Notes under the pieces: model-generated
Databases searched by the model: none
What the model saw: only the letters and a program-made list of their open reading frames with translations
Told to the model about the DNA's origin: nothing
Part shown: piece by piece, positions 33,149 through 42,882 of the stretch
Layout: every line of letters starts with the position of its first letter
Position numbering within the stretch: position 1 is the first letter of the stretch
Made by a program: the position numbers and the translations under genes
Assembly: GCA_964645715.1 (NCBI GenBank)
Contig: CAZYAO010000004.1
Span: forward strand, 1 to 64,000
Length of the DNA stretch: 64,000 nucleotides
Reading direction: 5' to 3'
Origin: JAUMBM01 sp964645715
GTDB taxonomy: Bacteria > Bacteroidota > Bacteroidia > Chitinophagales > Saprospiraceae

Positions 33149-34489
33149 ATGTTTAAAAAAATACTCGTTGCCAACCGCGGCGAAATCGCTCTCCGCGTTA
33201 TACGTACCTGCCGCGAGATGGGTATCAAGACGGTAGCAGTCTACTCTACTGCCGACCGCGAAAGTCTGCACGTACGCTTCGCTGACGAAGCTGTGTGTAT
33301 CGGACCCCCTGCCTCTGCTGAGTCTTACCTCAGCATACCTCGCATCATGGCGGCAGTAGAAATTACCAATGCCGATGCCATTCACCCTGGCTACGGCTTT
33401 CTGTCAGAAAATGCTGACTTTGCTGAAGTATGTCTGCAATATGGCATCAAGTTCATCGGCCCCACACCGGAGCAAATTCGCAAGATGGGGGATAAAATTA
33501 CGGCAAAGGAGACCATGATCAAGGCGGGCGTACCTGTCATCCCGGGTAGCGAAGGTTTGCTCAAGGATGTCAAATCAGGTCTGAAAATCGCCAAGGATAT
33601 CGGGTACCCCGTTATCCTCAAAGCAACCGCTGGTGGTGGTGGCCGTGGTATGCGTATCGTTTGGGAAGAAAAAGAGTTTGAAAACCAATGGAACATGGCC
33701 CGCCAAGAGGCCAAAGCTGCCTTTGGTAACGATGGAATCTATGTCGAGAAGTTTATCGAAGAACCCCGGCATATCGAATTCCAAATTGCCGGCGACCAGC
33801 GCGGCAGGGTCATCCACTTGTCCGAACGGGACTGCAGTATCCAGCGCCGCCACCAAAAACTGGTTGAAGAATGTCCCTCTCCCTTCATGACCGATGAGCT
33901 GCGGGAAAAAATGGGTGCAGCCGCTATTGCAGCCGGTGCTACCATCAACTACGAGGGTGTGGGTACCATCGAGTTTTTGGTAGACAAGTACCGCAATTTC
34001 TATTTCATGGAGATGAATACGCGTATTCAGGTAGAGCATCCCGTCACTGAAGAGGTCATCGATTTCGATCTCATTAAGGAGCAAATTAAAATTGCTGCCG
34101 GGGAGCCCATCACGGGCGATTCTTATCTGCCACAGGCGCATGCTATGGAGTGTCGTATCAATGCGGAAGATCCTTTCAACAACTTCCGCCCTTGCCCGGG
34201 TCGTATCAGCTCTCTGCACACGTCCAAGGGACATGGCGTACGCGTAGATACGCATGTGTACGCTGGCTATGTGATTCCGCCTTACTACGACTCCATGATC
34301 GCCAAACTCATCTGTCGTGCCCGTACGCGTGAAGAGTGTATTACCAAAATGGAAAGAGCTCTCGATGAATTCATTGTCGAAGGTGTAAAGACAACCGTCC
34401 CGTTCCACCAGCAATTGATGCGCAATGAAGATTTCCGCAAAGGCAATTTTCATACAGGCTTCCTCAATACTTTCCAGATGGAAAAATAA
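33149..34489 (+). CDS. accC: Biotin carboxylase of acetyl-CoA carboxylase
   Basis: A 446-residue ATP-grasp enzyme that carboxylates the biotin on AccB with bicarbonate and ATP. Seen are the N-terminal Rossmann-like domain (KKILVANRGEIALRVIRTC), the glycine-rich ATP loop KATAGGGGRGMRIV, catalytic EMNTRIQVEHPVTE and the C-terminal domain RIYAEDP-like segment (CRINAEDPFNNF). Length and motifs are those of the stand-alone bacterial subunit. It closes the efp-accB-accC group and is followed by a bidirectional terminator. Confidence 0.97.
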   Translation: MFKKILVANRGEIALRVIRTCREMGIKTVAVYSTADRESLHVRFADEAVCIGPPASAESYLSIPRIMAAVEITNADAIHPGYGFLSENADFAEVCLQYGIKFIGPTPEQIRKMGDKITAKETMIKAGVPVIPGSEGLLKDVKSGLKIAKDIGYPVILKATAGGGGRGMRIVWEEKEFENQWNMARQEAKAAFGNDGIYVEKFIEEPRHIEFQIAGDQRGRVIHLSERDCSIQRRHQKLVEECPSPFMTDELREKMGAAAIAAGATINYEGVGTIEFLVDKYRNFYFMEMNTRIQVEHPVTEEVIDFDLIKEQIKIAAGEPITGDSYLPQAHAMECRINAEDPFNNFRPCPGRISSLHTSKGHGVRVDTHVYAGYVIPPYYDSMIAKLICRARTREECITKMERALDEFIVEGVKTTVPFHQQLMRNEDFRKGNFHTGFLNTFQMEK

Positions 34490-34512
34490 ACGTACAACTG
34501 GATTATACTCCC

Positions 34513-34551
34513 AAAAACCGGCTCTGGGCACGCAAGCCCGAGCCGGTTTTT
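34513..34551 (+). terminator. Intrinsic terminator after accC
   Basis: Stem CCGGCTC-t-GGGC / GCCC-GAGCCGG with a six-base loop, preceded by five A and followed by eight T. It starts 24 bases after the accC stop and could act in both directions. Confidence 0.85.
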
Positions 34552-34582
34552 TTTACCCATATTGCTGAAATATCCAGCACAA

Positions 34583-34621
34583 AAAAGCCGGCATTGGGCG
34601 CATACCCAATGCCGGCTTTTT
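34583..34621. terminator. Bidirectional terminator for the convergent gene
   Basis: Perfect arms of about 17 bases (AAAAAGCCGGCATTGGG and its complement) around a six-base loop, bounded by A and T runs. It lies 20 bases after the stop of the minus-strand gene at 34641. Confidence 0.85.
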
Positions 34622-34640
34622 ACCACTACCTCCCGGTAGC

Positions 34641-35147
34641 TTATTCTACTACCGGGCGATTGGCCAGGTAACGCTCAATCTCTTCGCGGTGCTTCAGCAG
34701 ACTGCGCGACCCCAAAAAGACAACTTCTCCGTCACGCTTGTGCAAAAACAACCCATTTCTGCCACAAAGACTATACAAGTGCTCCATGGAAGAAAAATTA
34801 ACATTCCCTCCTGAAAGACTTGACAACCAATTGGTTTCAACAAATTCGTAGGAAGCTACCTCTTCCCATAAAATGCGCTGCTTACGCGGATGAAACGGTT
34901 CGTAGCGATACTTAATCCCCTTCTCCGTCACTGAAAGCTTAAAGCGAATGTGCAAAAAATACCACAACGCTCCGCCAAACAGCAGAAAAGAACTAACATA
35001 AAACCACAGGGGAAGATGCCACTCCGGACTCCCCCACAGCGTATCCTGGGTGAATACCACAGTTGTCAGCAACAACAATAATCCCAAAACACCGTATGTC
35101 AACGGGTCGCGGAATCGCTGCTCCTCCTTAATGATTTTGTATGCCAT
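34641..35147 (-). CDS. Small membrane protein with PH-like soluble domain, unknown function
   Basis: A 168-residue protein with a short cytoplasmic start, two transmembrane segments (about residues 18-36 and 47-66) and then a soluble beta-rich region of about 95 residues (LSVTEKGIKYRYEPFHPR ... GLFLHKRDGEVVFLGS). A two-helix hairpin followed by a PH-like domain is a common plan for small bacterial membrane proteins of unknown role. It stands alone between terminators and the divergent mtnA. A 27-base dyad with arms GAAGTTAA/TTAACTTC lies just upstream and could be an operator. I cannot name the family. Confidence 0.75.
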   Translation of the reverse strand: MAYKIIKEEQRFRDPLTYGVLGLLLLLTTVVFTQDTLWGSPEWHLPLWFYVSSFLLFGGALWYFLHIRFKLSVTEKGIKYRYEPFHPRKQRILWEEVASYEFVETNWLSSLSGGNVNFSSMEHLYSLCGRNGLFLHKRDGEVVFLGSRSLLKHREEIERYLANRPVVE

Positions 35148-35179
35148 TGCCGTAGAATATTTGATGTGATTGATAGTGC

Positions 35180-35206
35180 GAAGTTAACTTTTTTTACATT
35201 AACTTC
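35180..35206. promoter_or_regulatory. Dyad upstream of the small membrane protein gene
   Basis: Perfect 8-base arms GAAGTTAA and TTAACTTC separated by 11 bases, 33 bases before the start at 35147; tandem TTAACATT repeats follow at about 35214-35233. It looks like a regulator site, but no cognate regulator is adjacent. Confidence 0.35.
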
Positions 35207-35385
35207 ATAATTGCTTAACATTAAATTAACATTGAAAGTTTCCTGCCGACTCTTTTTTTTCTCCCCACTACATTTTTTATTTATTTCGCGAGAACCACAT
35301 GTCAAAGGCAATGATTTGATAACACGGCAAACTGCGCTTTTCCCCTCTTTTTATCCATCTTTGTCTTCACAATAATTCACTTACC

Positions 35386-36483
35386 ATGCGCATTCACGGC
35401 CAAGCCTACCGCAGTATATGGGCAGACGCGCTGCAAACCGACTGGATTTATATCTTTGATCAGCGGCGGCTCCCCTTCGCTGTTGACATTGTTAAACTTG
35501 AACATCCTCAGGACTTTGTGGAGGCTATCCGCGAAATGTACGTACGGGGTGCACCCCTGATTGGTGCCACGGCTGCCTACGGCGTCTGCGCCGTCTTGCG
35601 GGAGGCACACAGCGCGGCTGCGCTGGAAAAGGGCATAGCTGCGCTGCGCGGCAGCCGCCCCACAGCTGTCGACCTTTTTCATGCCATCGACAGGGTGCTG
35701 GCGGCGGCTGGCAGCCAGCTGTCGCAGGCTGCCAAACTGGCCGCCGCCCGCGCTGAAGCCGACGCGCTGGTGGAAGAAAGCATCACCCAGTGCAAGGCCA
35801 TTGGTCATTACGGACTATCTGTTATTCAGTCTATTGCAGCAAAAAAACCAGCTGGCGAACCTGTCAACATCCTCACACACTGCAATGCCGGCTGGCTGGC
35901 CTGTATTGATTATGGTACGGCTACAGCACCTATCTACCTGGCACAACAGGCAGGCATCCCACTGCACGTCTGGGTAGATGAAACACGGCCACGCAACCAA
36001 GGTGCCGGACTTACCGCCTTCGAACTGGGCCAGGAAGCGGTCGATCATACCCTGATAGCGGATAATACGGGTGGACATCTCATGCAACATGGTAAAGTCG
36101 ATATGGTCATCGTGGGTACCGATCGCACCACCGCAAAGGGAGACGTTGCCAACAAAATCGGCACTTACCTGAAGGCGCTCGCAGCCAAAGACAATGGTAT
36201 CCCCTTCTACGTCGCTGTGCCGGCAACTTCCATCGACTGGACTCTGCGCGACGGACTCAACGAAATCCCCATAGAAACCCGCGCTGCCGACGAGCTTCAC
36301 TATGTACAAGGGCTGCACGAAAACGAAATCAAACAGGTACGCATCAGTCCCTGGTCTTCACCAGCCCTCAATTATGGCTTCGATGTCACCCCTGCCCGCC
36401 TGATTACCGGACTGATTACCGACAGGGGCATCTGCGATGCCAGTGAACAGGGCCTGGCCGCTCTTTTTCCGGATAAAAAGTAG
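35386..36483 (+). CDS. mtnA: S-methyl-5-thioribose-1-phosphate isomerase
   Basis: Converts methylthioribose-1-phosphate to methylthioribulose-1-phosphate in the methionine salvage pathway; it belongs to the eIF2B-like fold. The 365-residue protein has the family motifs RGAPLIGATAAYG, LTHCNAGWLACIDYGTAT (with the catalytic Cys), DETRPRNQGAGLTAFEL, DNTGGHLM and IVGTDRTTAKGDVANKIGT (catalytic Asp). Length fits. No other methionine salvage gene is nearby, so it is a solitary member of the pathway here. It is convergent with ftsZ, with a terminator in between. Confidence 0.95.
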   Translation: MRIHGQAYRSIWADALQTDWIYIFDQRRLPFAVDIVKLEHPQDFVEAIREMYVRGAPLIGATAAYGVCAVLREAHSAAALEKGIAALRGSRPTAVDLFHAIDRVLAAAGSQLSQAAKLAAARAEADALVEESITQCKAIGHYGLSVIQSIAAKKPAGEPVNILTHCNAGWLACIDYGTATAPIYLAQQAGIPLHVWVDETRPRNQGAGLTAFELGQEAVDHTLIADNTGGHLMQHGKVDMVIVGTDRTTAKGDVANKIGTYLKALAAKDNGIPFYVAVPATSIDWTLRDGLNEIPIETRAADELHYVQGLHENEIKQVRISPWSSPALNYGFDVTPARLITGLITDRGICDASEQGLAALFPDKK

Positions 36484-36507
36484 CAGCACGCCGTGTATAC
36501 TTTTTTT

Positions 36508-36541
36508 AAAAAAAACCGCCTCTCGCTCGCGCGAGAGGCGG
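36508..36541 (-). terminator. Intrinsic terminator at the end of the dcw cluster (after ftsZ)
   Basis: On the minus strand an 11-bp perfect stem (CCGCCTCTCGC/GCGAGAGGCGG) with a four-base loop is followed by eight T. It begins 54 bases after the ftsZ stop. Confidence 0.85.
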
Positions 36542-36594
36542 AAAGACCTAAACATAAAAGATAATGGAAAAAATAAGTCGAGTCAACAAAGTCA

Positions 36595-38058
36595 CTAGTC
36601 AACCGAATCGTGCAGGAAAGAGTTACCTCCCGTCTTAATTTCAGGCTCGTCATCATCAGAAATGACCCAGCGTGAAAGCGGTACCTCTGCCGAATCGGGT
36701 ACATTGTCAAGCTTTACTCCTCTGCGCAGGTAAGCCGGCGCCTTCTCAAAATCACTCACACTGGGTGGTGTACTAAGCCGCTCTGAGGGCTGCTGCAAAG
36801 GCGTAATGCGGTCATTTTTCCGCTGCATCTCCTGCTGCGGGCGATCACGCCGCCCGTCTTTGATGTATGGCTCATCTGATACAGGTGGCCTGCGCACGAG
36901 ACGATCGTAGGGGCGCACATCATCGAATTCGTAGGTGTTGGCGCTGGAGGTATGTTCCTCAAAACCAATAGCGGACAAGCCCGAGCGGGCAGGCGGCTCA
37001 TCAGCGGCAGGTGTACGTTCTGCAGGTGCGGCCGGCTCATCGGCATCGTCCAGGTGAACGACAACCCGATGAGTAGTCTCTTTCTCTTCCGGACGCTGCC
37101 GGCTGTCAAAACCAGTAGCAATGATAGTCACACTGATCTTTTCACCCAATGACTCATCATAACAATTGCCCCAGATCAGGTCGGTGCCATGACCTGCCTC
37201 TTCCTGTACAAATTCCGTGATCTCAAAGATTTCATCCATAGTCACCTCCTTGTTACCAGAGGTGATATTCAGCAGTATATGCCTGGCGCCCGCAATATGG
37301 TTATCCTCAAGCAGTGGCGAATGCAGCGCCATGTCAACTGCCTGGCGGGCACGGTCATGGCCTTCAGCCATAGCCGTTCCCATGATGGCCACCCCACTGT
37401 TGCGCATAACCGTATTAACATCCTCAAAGTCAACATTTACGTAACCCGGGACGGTGATGATCTCGGCAATACCCTTGGCAGCAGTTGTCAGAATGTTATC
37501 TGCCTGTGCAAAGGCCTCAGAGATACTAAGATTGCCATGAATCTGGCGGAGCTTGTCATTAGAAATAACAATGAGCGTGTCAACGTATTTCTTTAGCTCC
37601 TCGAGCCCCTCATGTCCCTGATCCGAACGGCGGCGTCCCTCAAAAGTGAAAGGGAGGGTCACGATGCCTACAGTCAGAATGTTCATTTCCTTGGCCGTAC
37701 GGGCAATTATGGGAGCAGCCCCGGTACCTGTACCACCACCCATGCCCGCCGTGATGAAGAGCATCTTGCAGCTGTCGGCCAGGTAGCGGCGAATTTCGTC
37801 GATAGACTCTTCACAGGCCAGTTTGCCCACATTGGGTTTAGAGCCGGCCCCCCTGCCTTCTGTCAGATGGGGACCCAGCGGTATATGAGTGGGTACCGGA
37901 CTGATACCCATCGCCTGCTCGTCGGTATTGCAGATGGCAAAATCGACGCCGACAATACCCTGCCGAAACATGTGGTTGACGGCGTTGCTGCCTCCTCCGC
38001 CCACACCAATCACTTTGATGATGGGGCTCTTGCTTTTCTTGGGAAGATCGAACATCAT
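36595..38058 (-). CDS. ftsZ: Cell division protein FtsZ
   Basis: Tubulin-like GTPase that forms the division ring. The globular domain (residues ~1-330) has the GTP motif GGGTGTGAAPIIA, an N-terminal GVGGGGSNAVNHM and the T7-loop region NVDFEDV. A long variable linker of about 125 residues follows (many Pro, Glu, Arg), then a conserved end PAYLRRGVKLDNV and an acidic tail. I prefer the start at 38058 or 38055 (MMFDLPKKSKSP) over 38103, because the 15 extra residues look non-conserved. It is the last gene of the dcw cluster and is followed by a terminator. The C-terminal peptide that binds FtsA is of the Bacteroidota form. Confidence 0.97.
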   Translation of the reverse strand: MMFDLPKKSKSPIIKVIGVGGGGSNAVNHMFRQGIVGVDFAICNTDEQAMGISPVPTHIPLGPHLTEGRGAGSKPNVGKLACEESIDEIRRYLADSCKMLFITAGMGGGTGTGAAPIIARTAKEMNILTVGIVTLPFTFEGRRRSDQGHEGLEELKKYVDTLIVISNDKLRQIHGNLSISEAFAQADNILTTAAKGIAEIITVPGYVNVDFEDVNTVMRNSGVAIMGTAMAEGHDRARQAVDMALHSPLLEDNHIAGARHILLNITSGNKEVTMDEIFEITEFVQEEAGHGTDLIWGNCYDESLGEKISVTIIATGFDSRQRPEEKETTHRVVVHLDDADEPAAPAERTPAADEPPARSGLSAIGFEEHTSSANTYEFDDVRPYDRLVRRPPVSDEPYIKDGRRDRPQQEMQRKNDRITPLQQPSERLSTPPSVSDFEKAPAYLRRGVKLDNVPDSAEVPLSRWVISDDDEPEIKTGGNSFLHDSVD

Positions 38059-38135
38059 GGTCACTGTTTTGCTGCACCCTCCAGACGGCTCTGACGAAAT
38101 CATCTGACTGTGTGCCTGTTTATGTTTAGGTTTCT

Positions 38136-39485
38136 TTACTTGAATTCTGCATCCGGATCCGCCTCAAACCATTCGCGGGTCTTGCGGAATAACTGTTCGT
38201 ACCACTTGCCTGAGGTCTCGTGTTCTTCTTCTTCAACAGCTGCAGGCGCTACTTCCGAAGGCTGCATCTCCGCTGCCTTGGGTGCTGTCGGCTGTTCTAT
38301 CAGACCCCCCTTCTCAATTTCCTCAAATCCCTTTATGATCAAGCCTATAGCAGTTGAAAACATAGGATTCGCCAGTTTCTCGTGATAACCATGCCCCAGC
38401 TGCTCAACGGGCTGACCAATACGACAGCTGTAACCCGTGTGCAATTCAGCCAGCTTGTCGATATCGCGCAGCTGTGCACCACCGCCAGTGAGCACAATCC
38501 CGCCAATCAGGCGTCGTTCAAACCCCGACTTGCGAATTTCCCAGCTCACCAGATCAAAAATATCCTCCATGCGCGCCTGAATGATGCGCGCAAGATTTTT
38601 CTCAGCAATCTCCTTGGTATCGCGGCCCCGCAAACCTGAAATGGCAATGATCCGGTTGTCATAGACAGCGCTGGCCAAGGCCGATCCATAGCGGACTTTT
38701 AGTTTTTCTGCGTTGGTTTCCAGCACATTACAACCTTCCTTTATGTCTTTGGTAATGATACTGCCCCCCATCGGAATCACCGCTGTATGCCGAATGATTC
38801 CATCTTTGAAGATCGTAATATCCGTAGTACCACCACCGATATCAACCAACGCCACGCCGGCCTCCATTTCTTCCTCATTGAGTACAGCCGCCGCACTGGC
38901 TACCGGCTCCAACACCACATTGGACAGCCGCAGATTGGAACGCTGGATACAACGACTGATATTGTTGGAAGCGTTGGTCTGACCCGTTACAATCAGGAAA
39001 TTGGCTTCAAGCCGTACCCCCGACATACCAATGGGATCTACAATACCAGACTCATTATCAACCGTATAATCCTGTGGAAATACGTGCAGAATTTTGTCCC
39101 CCGGCGGAAGAACCAGCTTGTGCATATCGGTTATGAGCCGGTCTGTATCCTTGCGGCTAATTTCCGTATGATCGTTATCGCGCGTAATCACGCCTTTGTA
39201 GGGAAAACAACGAATATGTTGACCGGCAATGCCTACCTGCACATCATTGAAAATGAGCCCGGACTGGCGCTGTGCTATCTGTACCGCTTCGCTGATGGCA
39301 TTAACCGTCTTCTCTATATTTGAAATTACGCCGCGCAACACACCGTCACAGGGAGCCACCCCCATGCCCAGCACTTCGAGCTTGCCAAACTCATTTTTAT
39401 TGGCAACGATAGCACAGACCTTGGTTGTACCAATATCAATGGCAACAACTGCTTTTCCCCTGGTTTTTTCCTGATTTGCTTCCAT
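38136..39485 (-). CDS. ftsA: Cell division protein FtsA
   Basis: Actin-like ATPase that tethers FtsZ to the membrane. The 449-residue protein begins its first ATPase subdomain with VVAIDIGTTKVCAIVANK and has the second phosphate loop VALVDIGGGTTDITIF and the adenosine motif GGIVLTGGGAQLRDI. The SHS2-type 1C subdomain is present (about residues 90-175). The C-terminal ~75 residues are an acidic linker ending in a short amphipathic stretch (WYEQLFRKTREWFEAD), the usual membrane-targeting helix. It lies between ftsQ (60-base gap) and ftsZ. Confidence 0.96.
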   Translation of the reverse strand: MEANQEKTRGKAVVAIDIGTTKVCAIVANKNEFGKLEVLGMGVAPCDGVLRGVISNIEKTVNAISEAVQIAQRQSGLIFNDVQVGIAGQHIRCFPYKGVITRDNDHTEISRKDTDRLITDMHKLVLPPGDKILHVFPQDYTVDNESGIVDPIGMSGVRLEANFLIVTGQTNASNNISRCIQRSNLRLSNVVLEPVASAAAVLNEEEMEAGVALVDIGGGTTDITIFKDGIIRHTAVIPMGGSIITKDIKEGCNVLETNAEKLKVRYGSALASAVYDNRIIAISGLRGRDTKEIAEKNLARIIQARMEDIFDLVSWEIRKSGFERRLIGGIVLTGGGAQLRDIDKLAELHTGYSCRIGQPVEQLGHGYHEKLANPMFSTAIGLIIKGFEEIEKGGLIEQPTAPKAAEMQPSEVAPAAVEEEEHETSGKWYEQLFRKTREWFEADPDAEFK

Positions 39486-39545
39486 AACTCATTTTGGTTT
39501 AGGATCAATAAGTATCGTATCCTGACAATCCTGTATCCGTATTTT

Positions 39546-40322
39546 CTAGTCGAAGCGCCGGGCTACAACCTGATTTTTGAATCGAACATCGAGCGCCTTA
39601 TACTGGTTCCAGCCAGTATAAGGTAAACCGTCGCTGTAAAAAATTTTTATTCGCTTCAGCTTATCGGCAGCATCCTTGATTTTTCCAAACTGAATGACAC
39701 TACTCCCCAGCTTAGGCACCAGCACAAACTCACCCTTTTTGTCGACATATAGCTGCTCAACCAATGCCTTCAAAAAGACATCGCTATTGATCATTTCCGC
39801 CAGCTGAAAGACATCCTTCAGCAGCGATTTTGGTTTTTCGAGATAATCATCGGTATGCGGGGGCAAACTGCCCGTAGCCACCATCACCCGGGCGGTATGC
39901 CTTCTGCTCAATGGCATCCGTACACCGGCACTATCGAGATAATAATCGAGTCCATTGGCATCCTTGATACGGAGGATGGGCTCCCGTTGTTGTAATGCGA
40001 CATGTACCTGACCGCTGGCATCAACCCACACATCTGCATTACGTATAAAAGGATCCTCTTCCAGCACTGATTCGACACGTTCTGCATCGATATCGCGCAA
40101 TGTCATGTCTGTCAAAGGTAATTCAAATCTTTTGGTTATCAAGTGAAGGACATCCTCTTCTTCCAACAGATTATGACCATCTGCAAGTGGCTGTATACTT
40201 ACTACCACATCCTTGACCAAACTACGCTGCTGCTGCCGCACAAAATTCATCACTAGCAGCATCACCCCAAAAAAGGTAGATGCATACAGCAGTTTTTTGA
40301 CCGGTTGTTGAATGGCAGCCAT
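39546..40322 (-). CDS. ftsQ: Cell division protein FtsQ
   Basis: Single-pass inner-membrane divisome protein of 258 residues. A short cytoplasmic start (MAAIQQPVKK) is followed by one transmembrane segment (LLYASTFFGVMLLVMNFV), then a periplasmic POTRA-type region (QPLADGHNLLEEEDVLHLI) and a beta domain. Sequence conservation in FtsQ is weak; the call relies on size, topology and position between murC (2-base gap) and ftsA, the standard dcw order. It probably works with the FtsL-like protein encoded at the other end of the cluster. Confidence 0.92.
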   Translation of the reverse strand: MAAIQQPVKKLLYASTFFGVMLLVMNFVRQQQRSLVKDVVVSIQPLADGHNLLEEEDVLHLITKRFELPLTDMTLRDIDAERVESVLEEDPFIRNADVWVDASGQVHVALQQREPILRIKDANGLDYYLDSAGVRMPLSRRHTARVMVATGSLPPHTDDYLEKPKSLLKDVFQLAEMINSDVFLKALVEQLYVDKKGEFVLVPKLGSSVIQFGKIKDAADKLKRIKIFYSDGLPYTGWNQYKALDVRFKNQVVARRFD

Positions 40323-40324
40323 GG

Positions 40325-41695
40325 TTAACGTTTATTTGGTTGTTCAATAAGTGCTTTGATCGGATCCACCAGGGTATCTATATCGCCAGCCCCCAAGGTC
40401 AGTAGTACTTCCGGTCGACTGAGGGCGATGGCATCCAGCACCTCTTCGCGGCCGACGATGCGGCAGTTGCTATTGCGCATATACTGGCGGATGGTATCCG
40501 CGCTCACGCCAGGTATAGGCAACTCGCGGGCGGGATAAATTTCCATCAGCAACACTTCATCTGCCTGATCCAATGCCTGTGCAAATTCGGATGCCAGATC
40601 ACGGGTGCGGGTAAACAAGTGCGGCTGAAAAACCACCGTAAGCCTGCGACCCTGATATCGTTGCTTGGCAGCATCGATGGCCGCCGCCAGTTCCACTGGA
40701 TGATGGGCATAGTCGTCAACATAGACTGTTGCCGGCGTCTGTGCGATCAACTCGAACCGACGGGCGATTCCCCTGAAGCCCGGCAATGCAGCCCGAACGG
40801 ACTCGGGGCTGGCGCCCAGCAACAAGGCAATCGTGATGGCCACCGTTGCATTTTCTACGTTGTGGCGACCAGGATGGGGGTGCCTAAGCTCCGGGATGCG
40901 GGCGAGTGGGCTGTGGTAGTCAAATACGAAGAAACCCTCCTGATCAACCCGAAGCGCGTCGCTTCGATGCGTACCCTGCTCAATACCGAACGTTTGTATA
41001 GCTGGCACATCCTGCATGCCCTCGAAGAAATGCAGCAGATCATGCCGCAGCAGCAGGCTACCGCCTTTTTTCACCTTGCGTGCAAAAGCTCTGAAGCCTG
41101 TTTCGACCATCTGTGCATGATCCCCATAAATTTCAAGATGATCAGCATCCATTGCCATGATAACGGCTATGTCCGGATCGAGCCTGAGAAAAGAACGATC
41201 GTACTCATCAGCCTCAATCACCACCCAGTCACTCTGTCCATTGACATAGTTGGTGGCAAAATTGCGGCTTATCCCACCGAGGAAAGCACTCACATCAATA
41301 CCACACGCACGGAGCAAGTAGGTTGTAAGGGTGGTAGTCGTTGTTTTTCCGTGCGTGCCGCCGATGGCAATAGTGCGCATTCCCCGGCTGATAAGTCCCA
41401 GCACCTCACTTCGTTTGTAGAGAGGCGTCCCCTGCTGCTGAAAATGAAGCAATTCCTGGTGGGTTGCCGGAATTGCGGGGGTATACACCACCAAGTCGAC
41501 TTCAGGCAAGCTAGCCACCTCTTCCACATAGCGAATCTGCATACCTTCCGCCGCCAGTTCCCTGCAGAGGGGTGTTTCGGTACGGTCATAGCCCGCTACA
41601 GCTACCCCCCTGCTATGGAAGTAACGCGCGAGGGCACTCATGCCAATACCGCCGATGCCGATGAAGTAGATACGCTTGACGTCCTTTAGTTCCAT
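40325..41695 (-). CDS. murC: UDP-N-acetylmuramate--L-alanine ligase
   Basis: Adds L-Ala to UDP-MurNAc, the first step of the peptidoglycan stem peptide. The 456-residue Mur ligase has YFIGIGGIGMSALA (UDP-binding domain 1), the ATP loop AIGGTHGKTTTTT, the central-domain IEADEYDRSF and the C-terminal domain DDYAHHPVELAA. All key motifs are intact. Its start overlaps the murG stop by ten bases, and ftsQ starts two bases after it ends, so the genes are tightly coupled. Confidence 0.97.
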   Translation of the reverse strand: MELKDVKRIYFIGIGGIGMSALARYFHSRGVAVAGYDRTETPLCRELAAEGMQIRYVEEVASLPEVDLVVYTPAIPATHQELLHFQQQGTPLYKRSEVLGLISRGMRTIAIGGTHGKTTTTTLTTYLLRACGIDVSAFLGGISRNFATNYVNGQSDWVVIEADEYDRSFLRLDPDIAVIMAMDADHLEIYGDHAQMVETGFRAFARKVKKGGSLLLRHDLLHFFEGMQDVPAIQTFGIEQGTHRSDALRVDQEGFFVFDYHSPLARIPELRHPHPGRHNVENATVAITIALLLGASPESVRAALPGFRGIARRFELIAQTPATVYVDDYAHHPVELAAAIDAAKQRYQGRRLTVVFQPHLFTRTRDLASEFAQALDQADEVLLMEIYPARELPIPGVSADTIRQYMRNSNCRIVGREEVLDAIALSRPEVLLTLGAGDIDTLVDPIKALIEQPNKR

Positions 41696-42882
41696 CTCTT
41701 GTCCGTTGTATTAACAGCATCTGCCTGCCCGTCCTGCGACCGATGGTTTCTGCTTTGAATAAATGTAATCATGTCTGCCGCAATCTCCTGGGCGGCGGCC
41801 GGAAAGCCAAACGCACGCGCAGCGGCGGCCAAAGCCTCCCTGGCTGCCTCATCCGACAGCAGTTCGCTCAGCTGCTCCCCGAGCCGCGAGCCTACTTCGT
41901 CGTCGTGCAGCATGCGCGCAGCCGCACGGGTAGTCATTGCCTGAGCATTGCGCGTCTGGTGATCTTCGGCCACATTGGGCGATGGTACCAGTATAGCCGC
42001 TTTGCCCAGCAGCGCGAGTTCTGCCAGTGTGAGCGCACCCGCCCTGCACACCACCAAATCGGCGAGTGCATAGGCCATATCCATGCGATCGATAAACGGC
42101 ATTAGCCGCATATTGGGCCAATGAGCACAACTGGCTGTCGAGCAAGTATTGTAATGCAATTTACCGCACTGCCATAGCCACTGCACGTCTTCTCGCGCAC
42201 CCCACTCGGCACCCAGCCCCATAACCGCCTCATTAATTGCCCGGGCACCCAGGCTGCCGCCGGCCACCAATATGGTTTTTTTATCGGGAAAAAGCCCCAG
42301 CGCTGCCGCTGCCCTTTGACGCAGGGCGTCAGCCCGAAGCGGATCGCCTAGCTCTTCTGCCACCAGCACGATATCCCGTCGCACCGGATTACCGGTCACC
42401 CTGATCTTCGCAGCCGGAAAATATTTTTCCATACCACCCCAAGCCACATACACGCGGCTGGCGCGACCGGCCACCAGTCGATTGGTGAGGCCCGCAAACG
42501 CATTCTGCTCCTGAATGGCAATAGGTATACCTTTTGCCACGGCTGCTGCAAGGATGGGACCACTGGCGTAGCCCCCAGTGCCGATTACCAGCTGCGGCTG
42601 AAAGTTGGTCAGAATGCGGCCTGCCTGCAGCAGGCTGCCCGCGAGCCTGAAAGGAAGCAGCAAATTCTGCCAGCTAAACTTTCGCTGTAGACCGCTGATG
42701 GTGAGCCCCTCAATCGGGTAGCCCGCCTGTGGCACACGATCCATTTCCATCCTGCCCTGCGCACCCACAAAAAGGATTTCCGCTGCGGGCTCCTGGCTAC
42801 GGATCGCATCGGCAATGGCAATGGCCGGGAATATATGCCCTCCTGTGCCGCCCCCACTAATGATAATGCGCAGTCTACTCAT
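41686..42882 (-). CDS. murG: UDP-N-acetylglucosamine transferase MurG
   Basis: Peripheral membrane GT28-family enzyme that adds GlcNAc to lipid I to give lipid II. The 398-residue product has the N-terminal glycine loop ISGGGTGGHIFPAIA, the second loop LVAGGSLGARAINEAV and the donor-site segments CRAGALTLAEL and EDHQTRNAQ. The C-terminus carries an extra ~25-residue polar tail. It overlaps ftsW at its start by eight bases and murC at its end by ten, the usual compact dcw pattern. Confidence 0.96.
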   Translation of the reverse strand: MSRLRIIISGGGTGGHIFPAIAIADAIRSQEPAAEILFVGAQGRMEMDRVPQAGYPIEGLTISGLQRKFSWQNLLLPFRLAGSLLQAGRILTNFQPQLVIGTGGYASGPILAAAVAKGIPIAIQEQNAFAGLTNRLVAGRASRVYVAWGGMEKYFPAAKIRVTGNPVRRDIVLVAEELGDPLRADALRQRAAAALGLFPDKKTILVAGGSLGARAINEAVMGLGAEWGAREDVQWLWQCGKLHYNTCSTASCAHWPNMRLMPFIDRMDMAYALADLVVCRAGALTLAELALLGKAAILVPSPNVAEDHQTRNAQAMTTRAAARMLHDDEVGSRLGEQLSELLSDEAAREALAAAARAFGFPAAAQEIAADMITFIQSRNHRSQDGQADAVNTTDKRWN

